Below are positions 12,845-23,442 of a DNA stretch of 64,000 bases, piece after piece. A program made the position numbers and the translations under genes. Positions within the stretch are counted from its first letter, which is position 1. The number at the start of each line of letters is the position of its first letter. Source of the stretch: Anastrepha obliqua (Eukaryota > Arthropoda > Insecta > Diptera > Tephritidae). Below the pieces are notes generated by a model, which did not search any database, was not told the origin of the DNA, and saw only the letters and a program-made list of their open reading frames with translations. The stretch lies in the NCBI RefSeq assembly GCF_027943255.1, contig NC_072893.1:89101784-89165783 (forward strand), written 5' to 3'.

Positions 12845-13195
12845 GTGCTGCTGTGCGGATCCGAAATTTGCTAGGTAACTTCGACAACGAACGCAAGGCT
12901 GCAAGCGTTTATAAACAGGTGTCTGCGTAAGATATGGTGGCCAAAAGTTATAACAAACGAGGAGCTCTGAAGAATTACACACCAAAATAGCTTCAATAGT
13001 GAAATAAAGAAAATAAAATATGGATGGATAGGGCATACTCTGCGAAAGTCTTATGAGGAAACAAAGCATGCCTTGGAACCCGCAAGGAACGAGAAGAAGA
13101 GGTAGACCATTGATAACTTAGCAAAGGACTATACACAAGATTAGACAATGTCTAGAAATTGAAATATTTAGAAAGCTCCTAAAGGAGTATGGAAT
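12845..13195 (+). mobile_element. LINE fragment: C-terminal end of a reverse-transcriptase ORF
   Basis: Read across frames, the plus strand gives RLQAFINRCLRKI, WWPKVITNEEL, IKYGWIGHTLRKS and ALEPARNEKKR. This block order (N-x-CLRxI, ISNEEL-like, WxWIGHTLRK, GxRxRGRP-like) is the conserved tail after the RT domain in one group of non-LTR retrotransposons. Stops and frameshifts interrupt it and the RT palm is absent. It is a 5'-truncated, dead copy, not of the family found at 17.2 kb. Confidence 0.65.
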
Positions 13196-13426
13196 GATAA
13201 TAATACATATAACTAAAATCAGCTAAGTCTTCTAAATCGCCCAAGTCTTCTAAATCTTCTTTCGAATGAAATAGAAAAATAAAAAATACAAATCTCTTTC
13301 TTCGAATAGAAAAATCTTAACTACGTACATACATAGTAGTTGAACCTATGAAAAATAAGGTCCAGATTGCAAGGCTCATTCCAAAATTCAGAGTACGCAG
13401 TTTTTTCTAATTGATTTAGTCTGAGC

Positions 13427-13512
13427 AAAAATATTTTTCGAAAATTTTTCGAAATATTTTTCAAACATTTTTCGAAAGTTTTCGAAAATTTTCGAAATTT
13501 TTTTTTTTGTCG
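13427..13512. repeat. TTTTTCGAAA tandem repeat
   Basis: An imperfect tandem array of short TTTTTCGAAA-like units ending in a poly-T tract. It is simple-sequence DNA with no other feature. Confidence 0.8.
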
Positions 13513-13514
13513 CA

Positions 13515-15350
13515 GGGTATATAATGAAAAATATAATGAATTATAAATATAAACTCATTTCCTTATTGAACCTTTCCTGCTAAATTTTTTTATTATCAAA
13601 TACTTTTATGTTTCCTATATAATCTTTTTTTATTAATTTGAAATAAAACAAATGCAATAAATAATTTTATATCTAAGTTTTGGAAGATCGGTTTTATGAC
13701 TTTAAAAATAGACAAATTGAGTAAACTTTACAATTTTATGCTCTCTAGCAAACGGTTTTGAACAAAATAAGCAACAAAAAATCAATTTGTTCTACCAGCT
13801 GCCTATATTTATTTTCTACAAAAATTGTTGATGATCAGGAAGGCTCGAAGTCCATTTTAGAGCTAGGCTTTCCACGAATTTTTTGTTTCAAATTATCAGT
13901 ACAATAATTCAGTCGCCGAAACTAAGCCGATTGTTTTTAAGCTCAAATTGACCCGCCCTAATGTAATTGCATTCACAACTTTCAATGAGCAAAATCAATA
14001 CCTAACCTAATTGATATAATATTTTGTAAGGCACTTTGAATTGTTGTTGTTTGCAGCTATTGAGCCAAGAGCAGCTTACAGTTTCTCTCAATAGGCTTGA
14101 TTTGATGTTGCAAAAATTTTTAAAATAAAAAATTAAAGTTTGAACAAAACTAAATATACAAATAAAATAAAAGCCAAGCTACAACAAATTGTTATGATTA
14201 CAAAAAAACAAAAACAAAAAAAAAACTGTTGAACATCTACAAAAATTATACAAGTGAATATTTACATACATACAAAATACACTTACAACAATCCAAACAA
14301 CCATGAATGGTAGTGTAGGTGCGAAAATTATATTCATATGCATAGCCTACAGACATACCACATACATACATACATATATATTTTCATGAAAATATACTCT
14401 TTGCAAGAAAAACAGAGGTTCAGGTGAATATTTTAAAATAAGAAGAAAGGTGAAACAAATGAAAATATATATAAAACACATACATACATACATAAAGATA
14501 TGTATATAAATAAAGGTGGAAGCATTCAAAGAACAGAAGAGAAAAATAAATCTAATAATATTTAATAAAAACGCAGTGTGCGATATTTGTATGAGCATAG
14601 TTACATAAATGAAACGGTTCAATGTTAAAATTTTAAAAGTGTTGAGCTGTTAGTTAATTTACTATATGTACTCGTACACCTATTTCGAATTTGTGGCATT
14701 GCTGCCCGAACTACTTTCGGTTTGAAAACCAATCAACCAGCATTGGGTATTGTACGTTTGTAATTAGAATTAAACGCTTATTATTAAAAACTGAAATTGT
14801 ATTACTTGGAAACAATGTTTGTCTTTTTGTTAACTATTGTGTATGTAAAATTTACATTGTAAACGGATATTTGTGGTAAAAAAATACAATAAATCAAAAT
14901 AAACTGAATCAGTACTTTTATTATATGGTTTTGGAATAAAGGTGGCTTCAGACACGGCAAGAAAAGTAAGCAACTGAAAAATAGCTTGCGGAAGTTCTTT
15001 GAACTTTGCGGTAAAAAATTTCGGAGAGTAAGGTGAGGCAAAATTAATTAAAATAAATTTTGATTTCAAATAACGTTTTTGCTAGATACAAAAACAATTG
15101 TTTTGGGTGAATAGAATTTTTTTGGCCTGTACACGCCCTCTTTCTTATCTGTTACGAGTCTGCAGCTGTCTACAAAGAAAGTCCCAAATCAACAAGGCGG
15201 GCGTCATAAAAATGTTTTTGATGGCGCCATCTTTTTAATGAGCTAGCGCGTTGGAAGTTACATCCCTAGCTGACTTCCAGTGGAAGTTTAGTGACATTCG
15301 CTTCAGTGGAAACGAAGTTATTACGTCTAATGTACCAGTACTATATGTGT
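13515..15350. other. Non-coding stretch, nothing recognised
   Basis: AT-rich, with TACATACATA runs at 14,355-14,500. The small frames at 14,347-15,069 overlap on both strands and have no recognisable content. Confidence 0.5.
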
Positions 15351-15357
15351 GTGACAT

Positions 15358-16200
15358 CAGTACAAAAACGAGTTTCGAACAAAGAGCTAATATCAAATTT
15401 GGTTTTAAAATCGGTAAAACATTTACCGAAACATTTGAATTGATGAAAAAAGTTTACGGCAATGATTGTCTATCTCGTGCCAGAGTTCATGAGTGATCTA
15501 CACGTTTTCAGAGATGGTTGTGAGAACATAAATGACAATGAACATACGGGCCCAAAATCAATAAACACCGAAAACTCCATCGAAATTGTTCGTAAATTTA
15601 TCAAAAATGAAACGAAATCATCGATAAAATTCATGGAATCGGAGTTGAATATCTCCAAAACATCGATTAATCGCATTTTAACTGATCATTTGGGCTTACA
15701 AAAGGTTTGTGCACGTTTCATTCCGCACAAGTTAACTGAGGACCAAAAATTGCCAGAATTCAACATTCGAAAGATCTCATTAAAGAGTACCGCCGACGAG
15801 AACTTTCTTTACCACATTGTAACTGGTAATGAAACGTGGTGTTTCCATCATGAACCTGAAACTAAGCGACAAAGTGCCGAATGGAAGACCCCAGACGAGC
15901 CACCACCCAAAAAATCGCGTTTGGAGAAGTCAAAAATAAAGTCGATGCTCATTTGTTTTACGATTTCAAGGGAAATATACACAAGGAGTTCATGCCAATG
16001 GGCTAAACCGTTGATGCAATTTTCTATCTTGGCGTTTTGAAGCGTTCGCTGTAAGGCGTATTTTGGAGAGTTCGGCAAATCTTACATGGCCGGAGCGTTG
16101 AGAGAAGTATATCTTTCTAAAAGGGACTATGCTGAAAAATAAACAAACAATTTTGAAAAAATGGTATCTTCATTTCTAACACGCGTACTTATTGAACCCC
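15358..16200 (+). mobile_element. D34D-type mariner remnant (GVQW-like group)
   Basis: A degraded mariner transposase. The N-terminal helix-turn-helix region reads SFEQRANIKFGFKIGKTF, then a frameshift near 15,494 (RVHE to STRF) leads into SIEIVRKFIKNE, KTSINRILTDHLGLQKVCAR and LYHIVTGNETW. The first catalytic Asp of the usual TGDETW is Asn. A second frameshift near 15,960 leaves KGNIHKEFMPMG in another frame. The segment holding the second and third catalytic Asp is deleted; the copy resumes near the C-terminal SKRDYAEK at about 16,110. The right flank TTATTGAACCCCCTCG may be the terminal repeat; no left partner was found. Same group as the fragment at 27,860. Confidence 0.8.
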
Positions 16201-16204
16201 CTCG

Positions 16205-16680
16205 CCTTGTTCCCCAACTCATTCAGAACGAATAAAGCCTTGCCCACTTTTATTTATGTGAAGACTAAATTTCCGTTGTTTGGTTGAAAATTAACAGCCA
16301 TCCCAATTTACGTTTTATTAAAATGTCCGCGGGTATGTAAAGTTCGGTTCGGACCTTCCTTAGTTGTTTATCTATATTTTAGGAATGCTGTAACGTACAA
16401 CTGGCTTCATCAACCATCAACCTTTTTTTTGCAGCACTATGTATACTTACTTTTTTTTTTTTTTATGTATACTTACTAAAGCCATCTAAAAAATTTCATA
16501 CCTTATGTAATATTATATATACAAGTTGGCGCAAAATTAAAAATCAATTTTGTTTTTGAACAACTTTTTTAATTGAAACTTCTTCACGCGCGTCAGAGTA
16601 TAATTTCAAGGCCGAGACACACGAGCTAGCGTTACGAAAAACCGTCACGAAATGTACCTATAAGCTTACGGCATTTTCCT
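16205..16680. other. Non-coding stretch
   Basis: Contains a local duplication of TATGTATACTTAC around a poly-T tract (16,438-16,480) and TACAAGTTGGCGCAAAATTA near 16,520. A close relative of that last string, inverted, lies at 20,480-20,510. These may be ends of a non-autonomous element. No coding content is seen. Confidence 0.4.
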
Positions 16681-17191
16681 GTAGTTTGTGCATGTGTCAG
16701 TACCATACCCAAATCTCAGGTCGGTACATATTCTGAAATAGTTTATGAATATGTACGATAAAAAGCAGTCACAATCGCTAGTGTATGTCGCACTATCACG
16801 TGTTACTTCCATTCATGGATTGTTTATAATTACACACAATGATAATTTGAAATTCTACCATGGCCGGAGGCCATCAATAACATTGACAACATTGCAAGCA
16901 GTTTTTCTAAGACTGTCGATGAATTGTTTGGAAACTCTTGATCAACAAATGTTTCAATTTATACAACAAAGAGAAAGATTGTTGATATACTATACTCTTT
17001 TAATTGTCAAAGTCTACTTGCTCATGCTACTGACGTATTGAATCCAGTTATGGAAAAATGCAATGTGGTAGTTTTTCATGAGACTTGGTTGCGTGAAGAC
17101 GAGGAAATCAGTTTACCGAATTTTAACTGCATCATCCGGTGTAAAAGAAGTAATGTTCGAACCGGAGGAGTTGCTATCTACCACAACAATG

Positions 17192-19614
17192 GTAGATAAA
17201 AAACTTTGAACCATATAAGGCAGCCGGCGCAGACGGGATATTCCCAGCCATGCTGTGGAACACTCGAGAAACGACGATTCCCTGGCTGGAGGTCTTTTTC
17301 AGGAAAAGCCTTATGCTGGGGCACATACCAAAAAGTTGGAGGAGGGTTAAGGTAATCTTTATCCCTAAAGCTGGTAGACGCGGTCATGATACAGCGAAAG
17401 ATTTCAGACCTATCAGCCTATCCTCCTTCATCCTCAAAACTCTCGAGCGATTGTTGGATGTACATCTCAGGGAAAAGATTACAGACTCAACGATCTCACC
17501 ATCTCAACATGCCTATCTCAAAGGAAAGTCCACAGAGACAGCTCTTCATGAGGTTGTAAGTGCGATTGAGAGGAGCATAGAATACAAGCAATACTCACTA
17601 GTCGCTTTTCTCGACATAGAGAGGGCCTTCAACAATGTCACCACAAGATCCATAATTGAGGCTCTTAACATGTTAGGCATAGACATAGGTCTCAACGAAT
17701 GGATAGAGAACATGCTCAAAGTTAGAATAATCATCGGTGAGGTAGGCAGCAGCACGATAAAACGCTCTATCAACAGGGGAACCCCTCAGGGAGGGGTCTT
17801 ATCCCCTCTGCTGTGGTTACTAGTCGCCAACAACATCCTCACCAAATTTAACCGAAAGGGAATTAAAGTGGTGGCGTACGCGGACGACATAGTGCTTATG
17901 GTTTCAGGAATGTTTCCAACCACAATCAGTGAGATTATGGAAGGAGCTCTGGTATTACTCAGCAATTGGGCCACGGACTGTGGTTTAAGTGTAAACCCGA
18001 GAAAAACTGAACTGATGCTATTCACCAAGAAAACCAAGGTACCAAACTTTAATCTCCCAAAACTAAACGGCGTCAGCCTCACGCTAACCAAACAGGCCAA
18101 ATACCTAGGGGTTATCCTGGACCCCAAACTCAGCTGGAAGTCCAACGTAGAGTACAGGGTAAAGAAAGCAAATATAGCACTTTACACATGTAAGAGAATG
18201 TTGGGAAAAAAATGGGGTCTCCAACCAAAATTATCCAACTGGTCCTACACAGCCATTGTAAGGCCAATACTAACATATGCGGCACTGGTTTGGTGGCCTG
18301 CAACAAAAAGGAAATACAACAAAACTAAGCTGAACAAGATACAAAGAACAGCGTGCATCTTAACAACAGGAGCGCTTAGCACCAGTCCTACTGAAGCGCT
18401 CAATGTACTAACACATCTATTGCCATTAGATTTACACATTAAAACAATAGCTACTTGCAGCGCGGTGAGACTCAGAGACATAGGAAGCTGGACAACAAGG
18501 TCGTACGGTCACAGTAAGATCCTCCTACAGGGAGCCCCGCTGCTCAAAAACGGATCAGACTACACAATCTCCGACCTAAACTTCAAGAAAGGCTTTACGG
18601 TACGAGAGCCGAGTGGAGCAAAGGAGAGGTGATTGGAAGATACGACATCGAAATTTATACCGTGGTGAGAACTGTGGTGTGGGAGCTGGCTTCCATTCGG
18701 AGCCACTCAACCTATCTCAATCAATTCGTCTTCCTGATTATGCCACCGTGTTCCAGGCAGAACTCTAAGCGATCAAAGAAGCATGCAAATCCCTAGAACT
18801 CTACAAAGAAGTTGGTGCAAGAATAGCTATCTTCTCAGACAGTCAAGCAGCTATTAAGGCCTTAGACTCCAACTACATTTCATCCAAACTGGTCCTACAG
18901 TGTAGAGAGGAGCTGAAACTGCTCAGCCATTGGCTTGAAATTACCCTGATATGGGTTCCCGGTCATAGGAACATACGGGGCAATGAGATAGCGGATGAGC
19001 TAGCAAGAAAGGGCTCGACACTAGACATAGCAGAGGCGGTGGCAGTCTCCACCCCACTGAACACACTATAAGCATCCATTGCTTCACACTATCATGCTTT
19101 AGCCGAAAGAAGATGGAAGCAAATACCTACATGTATTACAACAAAAAACACATGGCCGTCATACAAAATCCAAAGGACGAATGACCTGCTAGGATGTTCT
19201 CGGCCAAACATTTCACGCATCACTGCAACCCTTACAGGACATTGGAAAGTAGGAGATCATGCAGCTAGACTCAATCTACCATTCAATGCTATCTGTAGAA
19301 GCTGTCAAGCGGAAGGGGCGAAGGAAAGTCTTTTCCACTATTTATGTGAATGTCCGGGACTAGCCAGGGCACGACTCCGATCCTTCGGTAAGCCTTTCCT
19401 ACAGCAAATTAAGGAGATCTCAGACATCGAGATAAAGGATTTGCTGCTATACTTGGACCTCACTAAATGGATTTGACTTGGAAAAAAAAAAAAAAAACAT
19501 CATCATCATCACACGAGACAGTGGTAGTAAAACGGTGCTGGTAACTAATTAGGAGCATATTCAGCTCAGAAATGCTCAACCACCTCAACAACAACAACAA
19601 CAACAACAACAAAA
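17192..19614 (+). mobile_element. 5'-truncated LINE with RT and RNase H, inserted in the helentron
   Basis: The insertion is bounded by a 12-bp direct duplication, ACCACAACAATG, at 17,180-17,191 and 19,615-19,626. The 5' end is truncated just upstream of the RT domain, at NFEPYKAAGADG. The 3' end carries a poly-A run (19,482-19,497), a short 3' UTR and a CAA trinucleotide array (about 19,585-19,612) directly before the duplication. RT plus RNase H in one element points to the I/LOA side of the non-LTR tree; the exact clade is not decided. The sharp duplication and fairly intact RT suggest it is young relative to its host element. Confidence 0.9.
17215..19477 (+). pseudogene. LINE reverse transcriptase / RNase H polyprotein, disrupted
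   Basis: The RT domain is open from about 17,215 to 18,632. Visible motifs are DFRPISLSS, LVAFLDIERAFNNV, NRGTPQGGVLSPLLW and AYADDIVLM, with the catalytic YADD at 17,877-17,888. A frameshift near 18,610-18,670 breaks the frame before RNase H. RNase H then reads VGAGFHS, IAIFSDSQAAIKAL, WVPGHRNIRGNEIADELA, with a stop inside at about 18,766 (AEL*AIKEA) and another near 19,069. The C-terminus has a Cys/His cluster, CRSCQ...HYLCECP, usual in this LINE group, and ends at the stop at 19,475. In an intact element the product would copy its own RNA into a nicked target; here it cannot be made whole. Confidence 0.85.
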
Positions 19615-20164
19615 ACCACAACAATGATACCGTGAATGTCCTCACACCACACTTACGATTTACCGCTGTACATTAAACATCAAATGCAGCTATAGCAGAA
19701 GCTGTCGGTGATATTTGTATTTCTGTGTGCCGTGCGATAAATGGACAAAACATAGTAATTGTGGGTGTCTACATAACTCCGAATTCACATATCAACGACA
19801 TTATCGCATTTTTACATGCTTTGTTATTAAGATACACTCGTGATGGTGGTAAACTTCTTCCTCAACGCGACGATCTGAAACCTCTCATATTAACTGGAGA
19901 TTTCAATGTAAATTTTGCATCAGACACTTCCATGAAATTAATAGAATTTTTAGAGCATCAACTGAATTTACAAATGAGTAATGATCGCTATATTTCAACA
20001 ACAAAATCAGGAACAATGATAGATGCCGTATCTTCTCGCTATAGCGACACAATCGAGTCAAGAACATATACTCGTATATCCTATTTCAGTTACCACAAAC
20101 CGATTGTATCCACTGCTGCTATTACACCATCAATATAAAATGTACAGGCTATTGAAGCACCGAC

Positions 20165-20540
20165 TAATGTACAAATTTCAGAAATAAATGAATAATAATA
20201 TCTACTATTATTGTATGTAATTTTATAAGAAATAATTTCAATCCTCATTAAAATATTTAAATTTAATCCAGAAATTAAGAAGCTTCACTTCAAATTATGC
20301 GCACATAGTGTGGCTGACCTTTTTTTTACTAAATAAAAAATAGTAATTTTGAAGACTTTATTTTGATCTTTACGGCTCCATTACTTGTTTGCTTGTATAC
20401 TACAGCTGTCTTAATAACAAGTGTCAAATATGACTGACTTACGACGCCATTGGCAAAAATTATAAATCGTCCAATAGGGTGATTAATTTTGTGCCACCTT
20501 GTATTTATGTGCATACTAGATTATTTATGTTAATCATGCA
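20165..20540. other. Non-coding stretch
   Basis: AT-rich. At 20,468-20,510 CACCCTATTGG-like sequence is followed by TTAATTTTGTGCCACCTTGTAT; its complement resembles the TACAAGTTGGCGCAAAATTA string at 16,520. This suggests a second non-autonomous family ending in TACAAGGTGGC. The other end was not found. Confidence 0.4.
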
Positions 20541-20544
20541 TTTG

Positions 20545-21245
20545 AAATTTGCAACGCTTTGTTCATAGCGTTTTTATATTTACTTCTATTTGACAACAAT
20601 TTGTTTGCAGTTTGGCAAAAGGGTAAGCATTCATTCGATACAACTGTTTCTGCTGTACAAAACTATGTTGATTTTATATTAGAGTTATTTAATTTTTTAT
20701 TAGTTTTTAGCCTTATAAATGGAATACCAAGGAGGCAAAAATCGACACTACCGACAGGTCAAAAAGCTGCCGAAGCAGCCCGGAACATTTGCGGCGTGTA
20801 TGAAGAAGGTGTCATAGGGAAGTCTATAGCACGGAAATAGTTTGCAAAGTTAAAAAAGGCGACTTTGACGTCGATGACAAGTCCCACAGCAGAAGGCCTT
20901 CTGAATTCGATGAAGAACGTCTCAAATCACTTTTGAAGGAGAACGAACGCCAAACCGGTCGTGAATTGGCGGAAAAATGAACTGCGATCATAAAGCGATT
21001 CTCCATCACCTCCATTCAATGGGGTTTACCGAAAAATTTTGAGCTTGGGTGCCTCACAAGCTCAACAAAAAAACAAAGAAAGCCGCCTTCGAATTGCTTC
21101 TCAGCATCTCAGGCGAGCGGTGGGAAGAGGTTATAAACAGCAACGGTGAATATATAATTGATTACTTTATTGATATAATTATTGTTTTTTGCTTAAATAA
21201 AAGTCTTTGGCAAAAACGCTACGAACTTATTCCCCAATCTAACAC
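20545..21245 (+). mobile_element. Internally deleted mariner (cecropia/mellifera-like)
   Basis: The N-terminal transposase reads AEAARNICGVYEEGVIGKS, then a stop where Trp is expected and a shift into KGDFDVDDKSHSRRPSEFDE and ENERQTGRELAEK. HSMGFTEKF and PHKLNKK follow in another frame. The coding then jumps directly to the C-terminal RWEEVINSNGEYIID at about 21,120. About half of the protein, including the catalytic D,D34D core, is missing. Partial inverted ends are present: TTCATAGCGTTTTTA near 20,562 and, complemented, TTCGTAGCGTTTTTGCC near 21,210-21,230. Confidence 0.8.
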
Positions 21246-21504
21246 ATTAGCGTGACTACTTCAAGCGCTGCGTATATTCAACTCTAACTTGAAATGGATT
21301 AAGTAAAATGGGGTTTACCTTATATCGGTTTGGCTTTTAGCAACATGCCAGCCCTATTGTCGAAAAGTTTAACACTTCATTGCAAAATTTCTATATAAAA
21401 TATTTTGTTAATGCAGCATTATGAGGAGACTATTGTGGGTTTATTAGTGTAGTTAAGTAGTTAGTACAATAAATTCTTTTTTCTTATTTGTATTTAGCAT
21501 TTTA

Positions 21505-21860
21505 TTGATCAAAGTGATAGTTGATAGTGTTAGAAATGGAAAGGGAAGGGAAGATACACTCATGTTTACGGCAGATGTGGAATGTTGCGCACTTGTCCAA
21601 AGCAATGCTAGCTCCTGATGATTTAGACCATTCAGAGATCTGACTTGAAATCTTTAGAAAATGAGTTTTTATCTGGGAAAGATCGTTTAGGTCAGAGAAA
21701 ATTACCAGATCATCAGCGTAAACAAAATGACTAATAGATGGGAGTGGGGTAATTAAGGAAGTAATTTCATTGAAAGCTATGATGAACAAAATTACTGAAA
21801 GTGGGGAACCTTGAGGTATGCCATTGTGTAATTTTAAAAAATTCGATTATCTCAAGTTTT
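21505..21860 (-). mobile_element. LINE fragment: RT palm with YADD motif
   Basis: On the minus strand the sequence encodes NGIPQGSPLSVILF, FVYADDLVIFSD and SSGASIALDKCATFH in one nearly open frame. This is the RT palm (PQGSPLS and YADD motifs) of a non-LTR retrotransposon. Both ends are truncated, and it is not the family at 17.2 kb (TPQGGVLSPLLW there). Fragments at about 23,120 and 32,770 on the same strand could be of the same family. Confidence 0.75.
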
Positions 21861-21864
21861 ATTG

Positions 21865-22485
21865 CTAAACATTTTTTTGTTTTTAAATTTATTTTTTATA
21901 GCATACCTTTTGTTGTAGAAAATTTGGGACCACGACTTTGAGTATATAACTCACCTTAAATAAAGTTTATTTTTACTTTTTTATTTACATGAAACATAAT
22001 TATAATAATTATATGACACAATTAAAGCAACTTAGAGTTTTGAGCTGGATTATAGAGAATGCGGAGTTCAAGGATTTTTATATTACTCAGAAGCACCCTT
22101 CACTTCTACGTGACCAATTTTGAAGTAGGCATGAGTAGTATGGAACCCGCAGTATTAAATGTAGTGTAATTATTAATACAAGTAGTACAAAAACCCGTCG
22201 TTTTATTTACATTATGGAATTATGACGAGATTCGTTCGACCCAAAAGCTTCACGCTAAAAAATTGTCCAGTTATTCTTGGTTACGTAACTCATGCTACTG
22301 AATAATACTAACTATGCATGCCAACCGCTGAGATAGGACATGGTGTTTATGGTGATAATACTATAACAGCTAATTACGTACAACTTTGGTTTCTTCGACT
22401 CCTTTCAGGCATGTTTGATGTTAAAGAAAATGTCGATAATGTCGCAAATGGATTTATTTTCCCCAAACTAATAAACTTATATATA
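21865..22485. other. Non-coding stretch, nothing recognised
   Basis: AT-rich sequence between a LINE fragment and a SINE. No coding or repeat structure was recognised. Confidence 0.5.
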
Positions 22486-22487
22486 TA

Positions 22488-22769
22488 ATTGGCGCTTACA
22501 CCTCCTCTTCTTTGTGGCATGGGTCTTGATGTTGTTTTACAAATGGAGGGACCTACAGTTTCAAGCCGACTCCGAACGGCAGATATTTTTGGGGAGCTTT
22601 TTCATGGCAGAAATACACTCGGAGGTTTGCCATTGCCTGCCGAGGGGCGACCGCTATTAGAAAAAACTTTTTCTTAATTTTGATCTTTCACCGAGATTCG
22701 AACCGACGTTCTCTCTGTGAATTCCGAATGGCAGTCACGCACCAACCCATTCGGCTACGGCGGCCGCCG
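22488..22769 (-). repeat. tRNA-derived SINE, full-length copy
   Basis: On the minus strand the copy starts GCGGCCGCCGTAGCCGAATG (A-box), passes GGTTCGAATCTCGGTG (B-box), then the body CTAATAGCGGTCGC, GGCAATGGCAAACCTCCGAG and TCCCTCCATTTG, and ends CGCCAATTAT. Order and content match the copy at 33,145. The head-body linker (GTGAAAGATCAAAATTAA) is of the same type as in that copy. Confidence 0.85.
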
Positions 22770-22869
22770 AATGATAGTGCTTTTAGAAATTGGGAATATA
22801 CTTGTATTCCCAGTCATCGATGGACATTCCAGAAAATATTCACTTATTTAAGATTATTTTTGGAGAATA

Positions 22870-23270
22870 AATAACTGCCGGGTATTTCTCTGGAAAAATG
22901 ACAGAGAGCCCATCAACATCAGTCTTTGAGGAAAGTTTTGAGCTCAAGATAACATTGTCGACATCATCATCTGAAAGACTTAGGTGCTCAAAATTCAGAA
23001 ATGACGATTGATTTAATGACCGATCTTAAAAAGGAAGGGACGAAGTGTTATCGAAAAGCGCTACGTACTTACAAGAAGAGAGCTAAGAAAAAATGTTGAA
23101 TGAAAATTTGTATAATAAAATGGAATAACTTACTTTGTCAAAAGTTTTAGGGGAGTCAGTATAGACGGTATCAACTTAATGACGATCATTGGAAGCAATC
23201 ATGCAGAATTCAGAGTATATAGCTAAATTAAAAACAGTTCACCCGGTAAAGACGAGACTAAATGCTTAAA
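22870..23270 (-). mobile_element. Degraded LINE RT fragment
   Basis: The minus strand at about 23,130-23,190 encodes DTVYTDSPKTFDKVSYS, matching the (V)YTDFSKAFDxV motif of the RT fingers/palm. The surrounding sequence is too eroded to read. It lies upstream, in minus-strand order, of the YADD fragment at 21,505. Both could derive from one LINE later opened by the SINE at 22,488, but the distance is larger than expected. Confidence 0.45.
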
Positions 23271-23442
23271 AGAGAAATATAAATTTATGATGTGCAATAC
23301 ATTCAAATAGCTACGAGGTAGTTAGCAGTTACGAAATCGCAAAATAGTGTGCCGTAGTTTCAACAATACAAAAACTCTCATTTTGACAAGGCAACCCCAA
23401 GATATATACAGCACTTACATATAAAAATATTTGAGTATACTA

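Larger units (their letters stand above)
16690..20160 (+). mobile_element. Helentron remnant: PIF1 helicase end plus endonuclease, split by a LINE
   Basis: Upstream of the LINE, 16,698-16,860 encodes SQVGTYSEIVYEY then, after a frameshift, SQSLVYVALSRVTS and FYHGRR. These correspond to the last helicase motifs of the PIF1-like Hel domain of Helitrons (HKSQGxT and VYVALSRVTS). From about 16,995 to 17,191 another frame gives VVFHETWLRED and GGVAIYHNN, the start of an exonuclease-endonuclease-phosphatase domain. The domain resumes after the LINE at 19,624 and continues with IVIVGVYITPNSHIND and LILTGDFNVNFASD (GDFN motif) to about 20,140. A helicase followed by an AP-type endonuclease is the arrangement described for helentrons. 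Frameshifts and an in-frame stop make it inactive. Neither terminus was identified. Confidence 0.75.

Noticed and set aside
22488..22874. Open frames at 22,489 and 22,680 as genes
   Set aside because: They fall in the SINE copy; similar frames appear opposite other SINE copies only because the sequence is shared.
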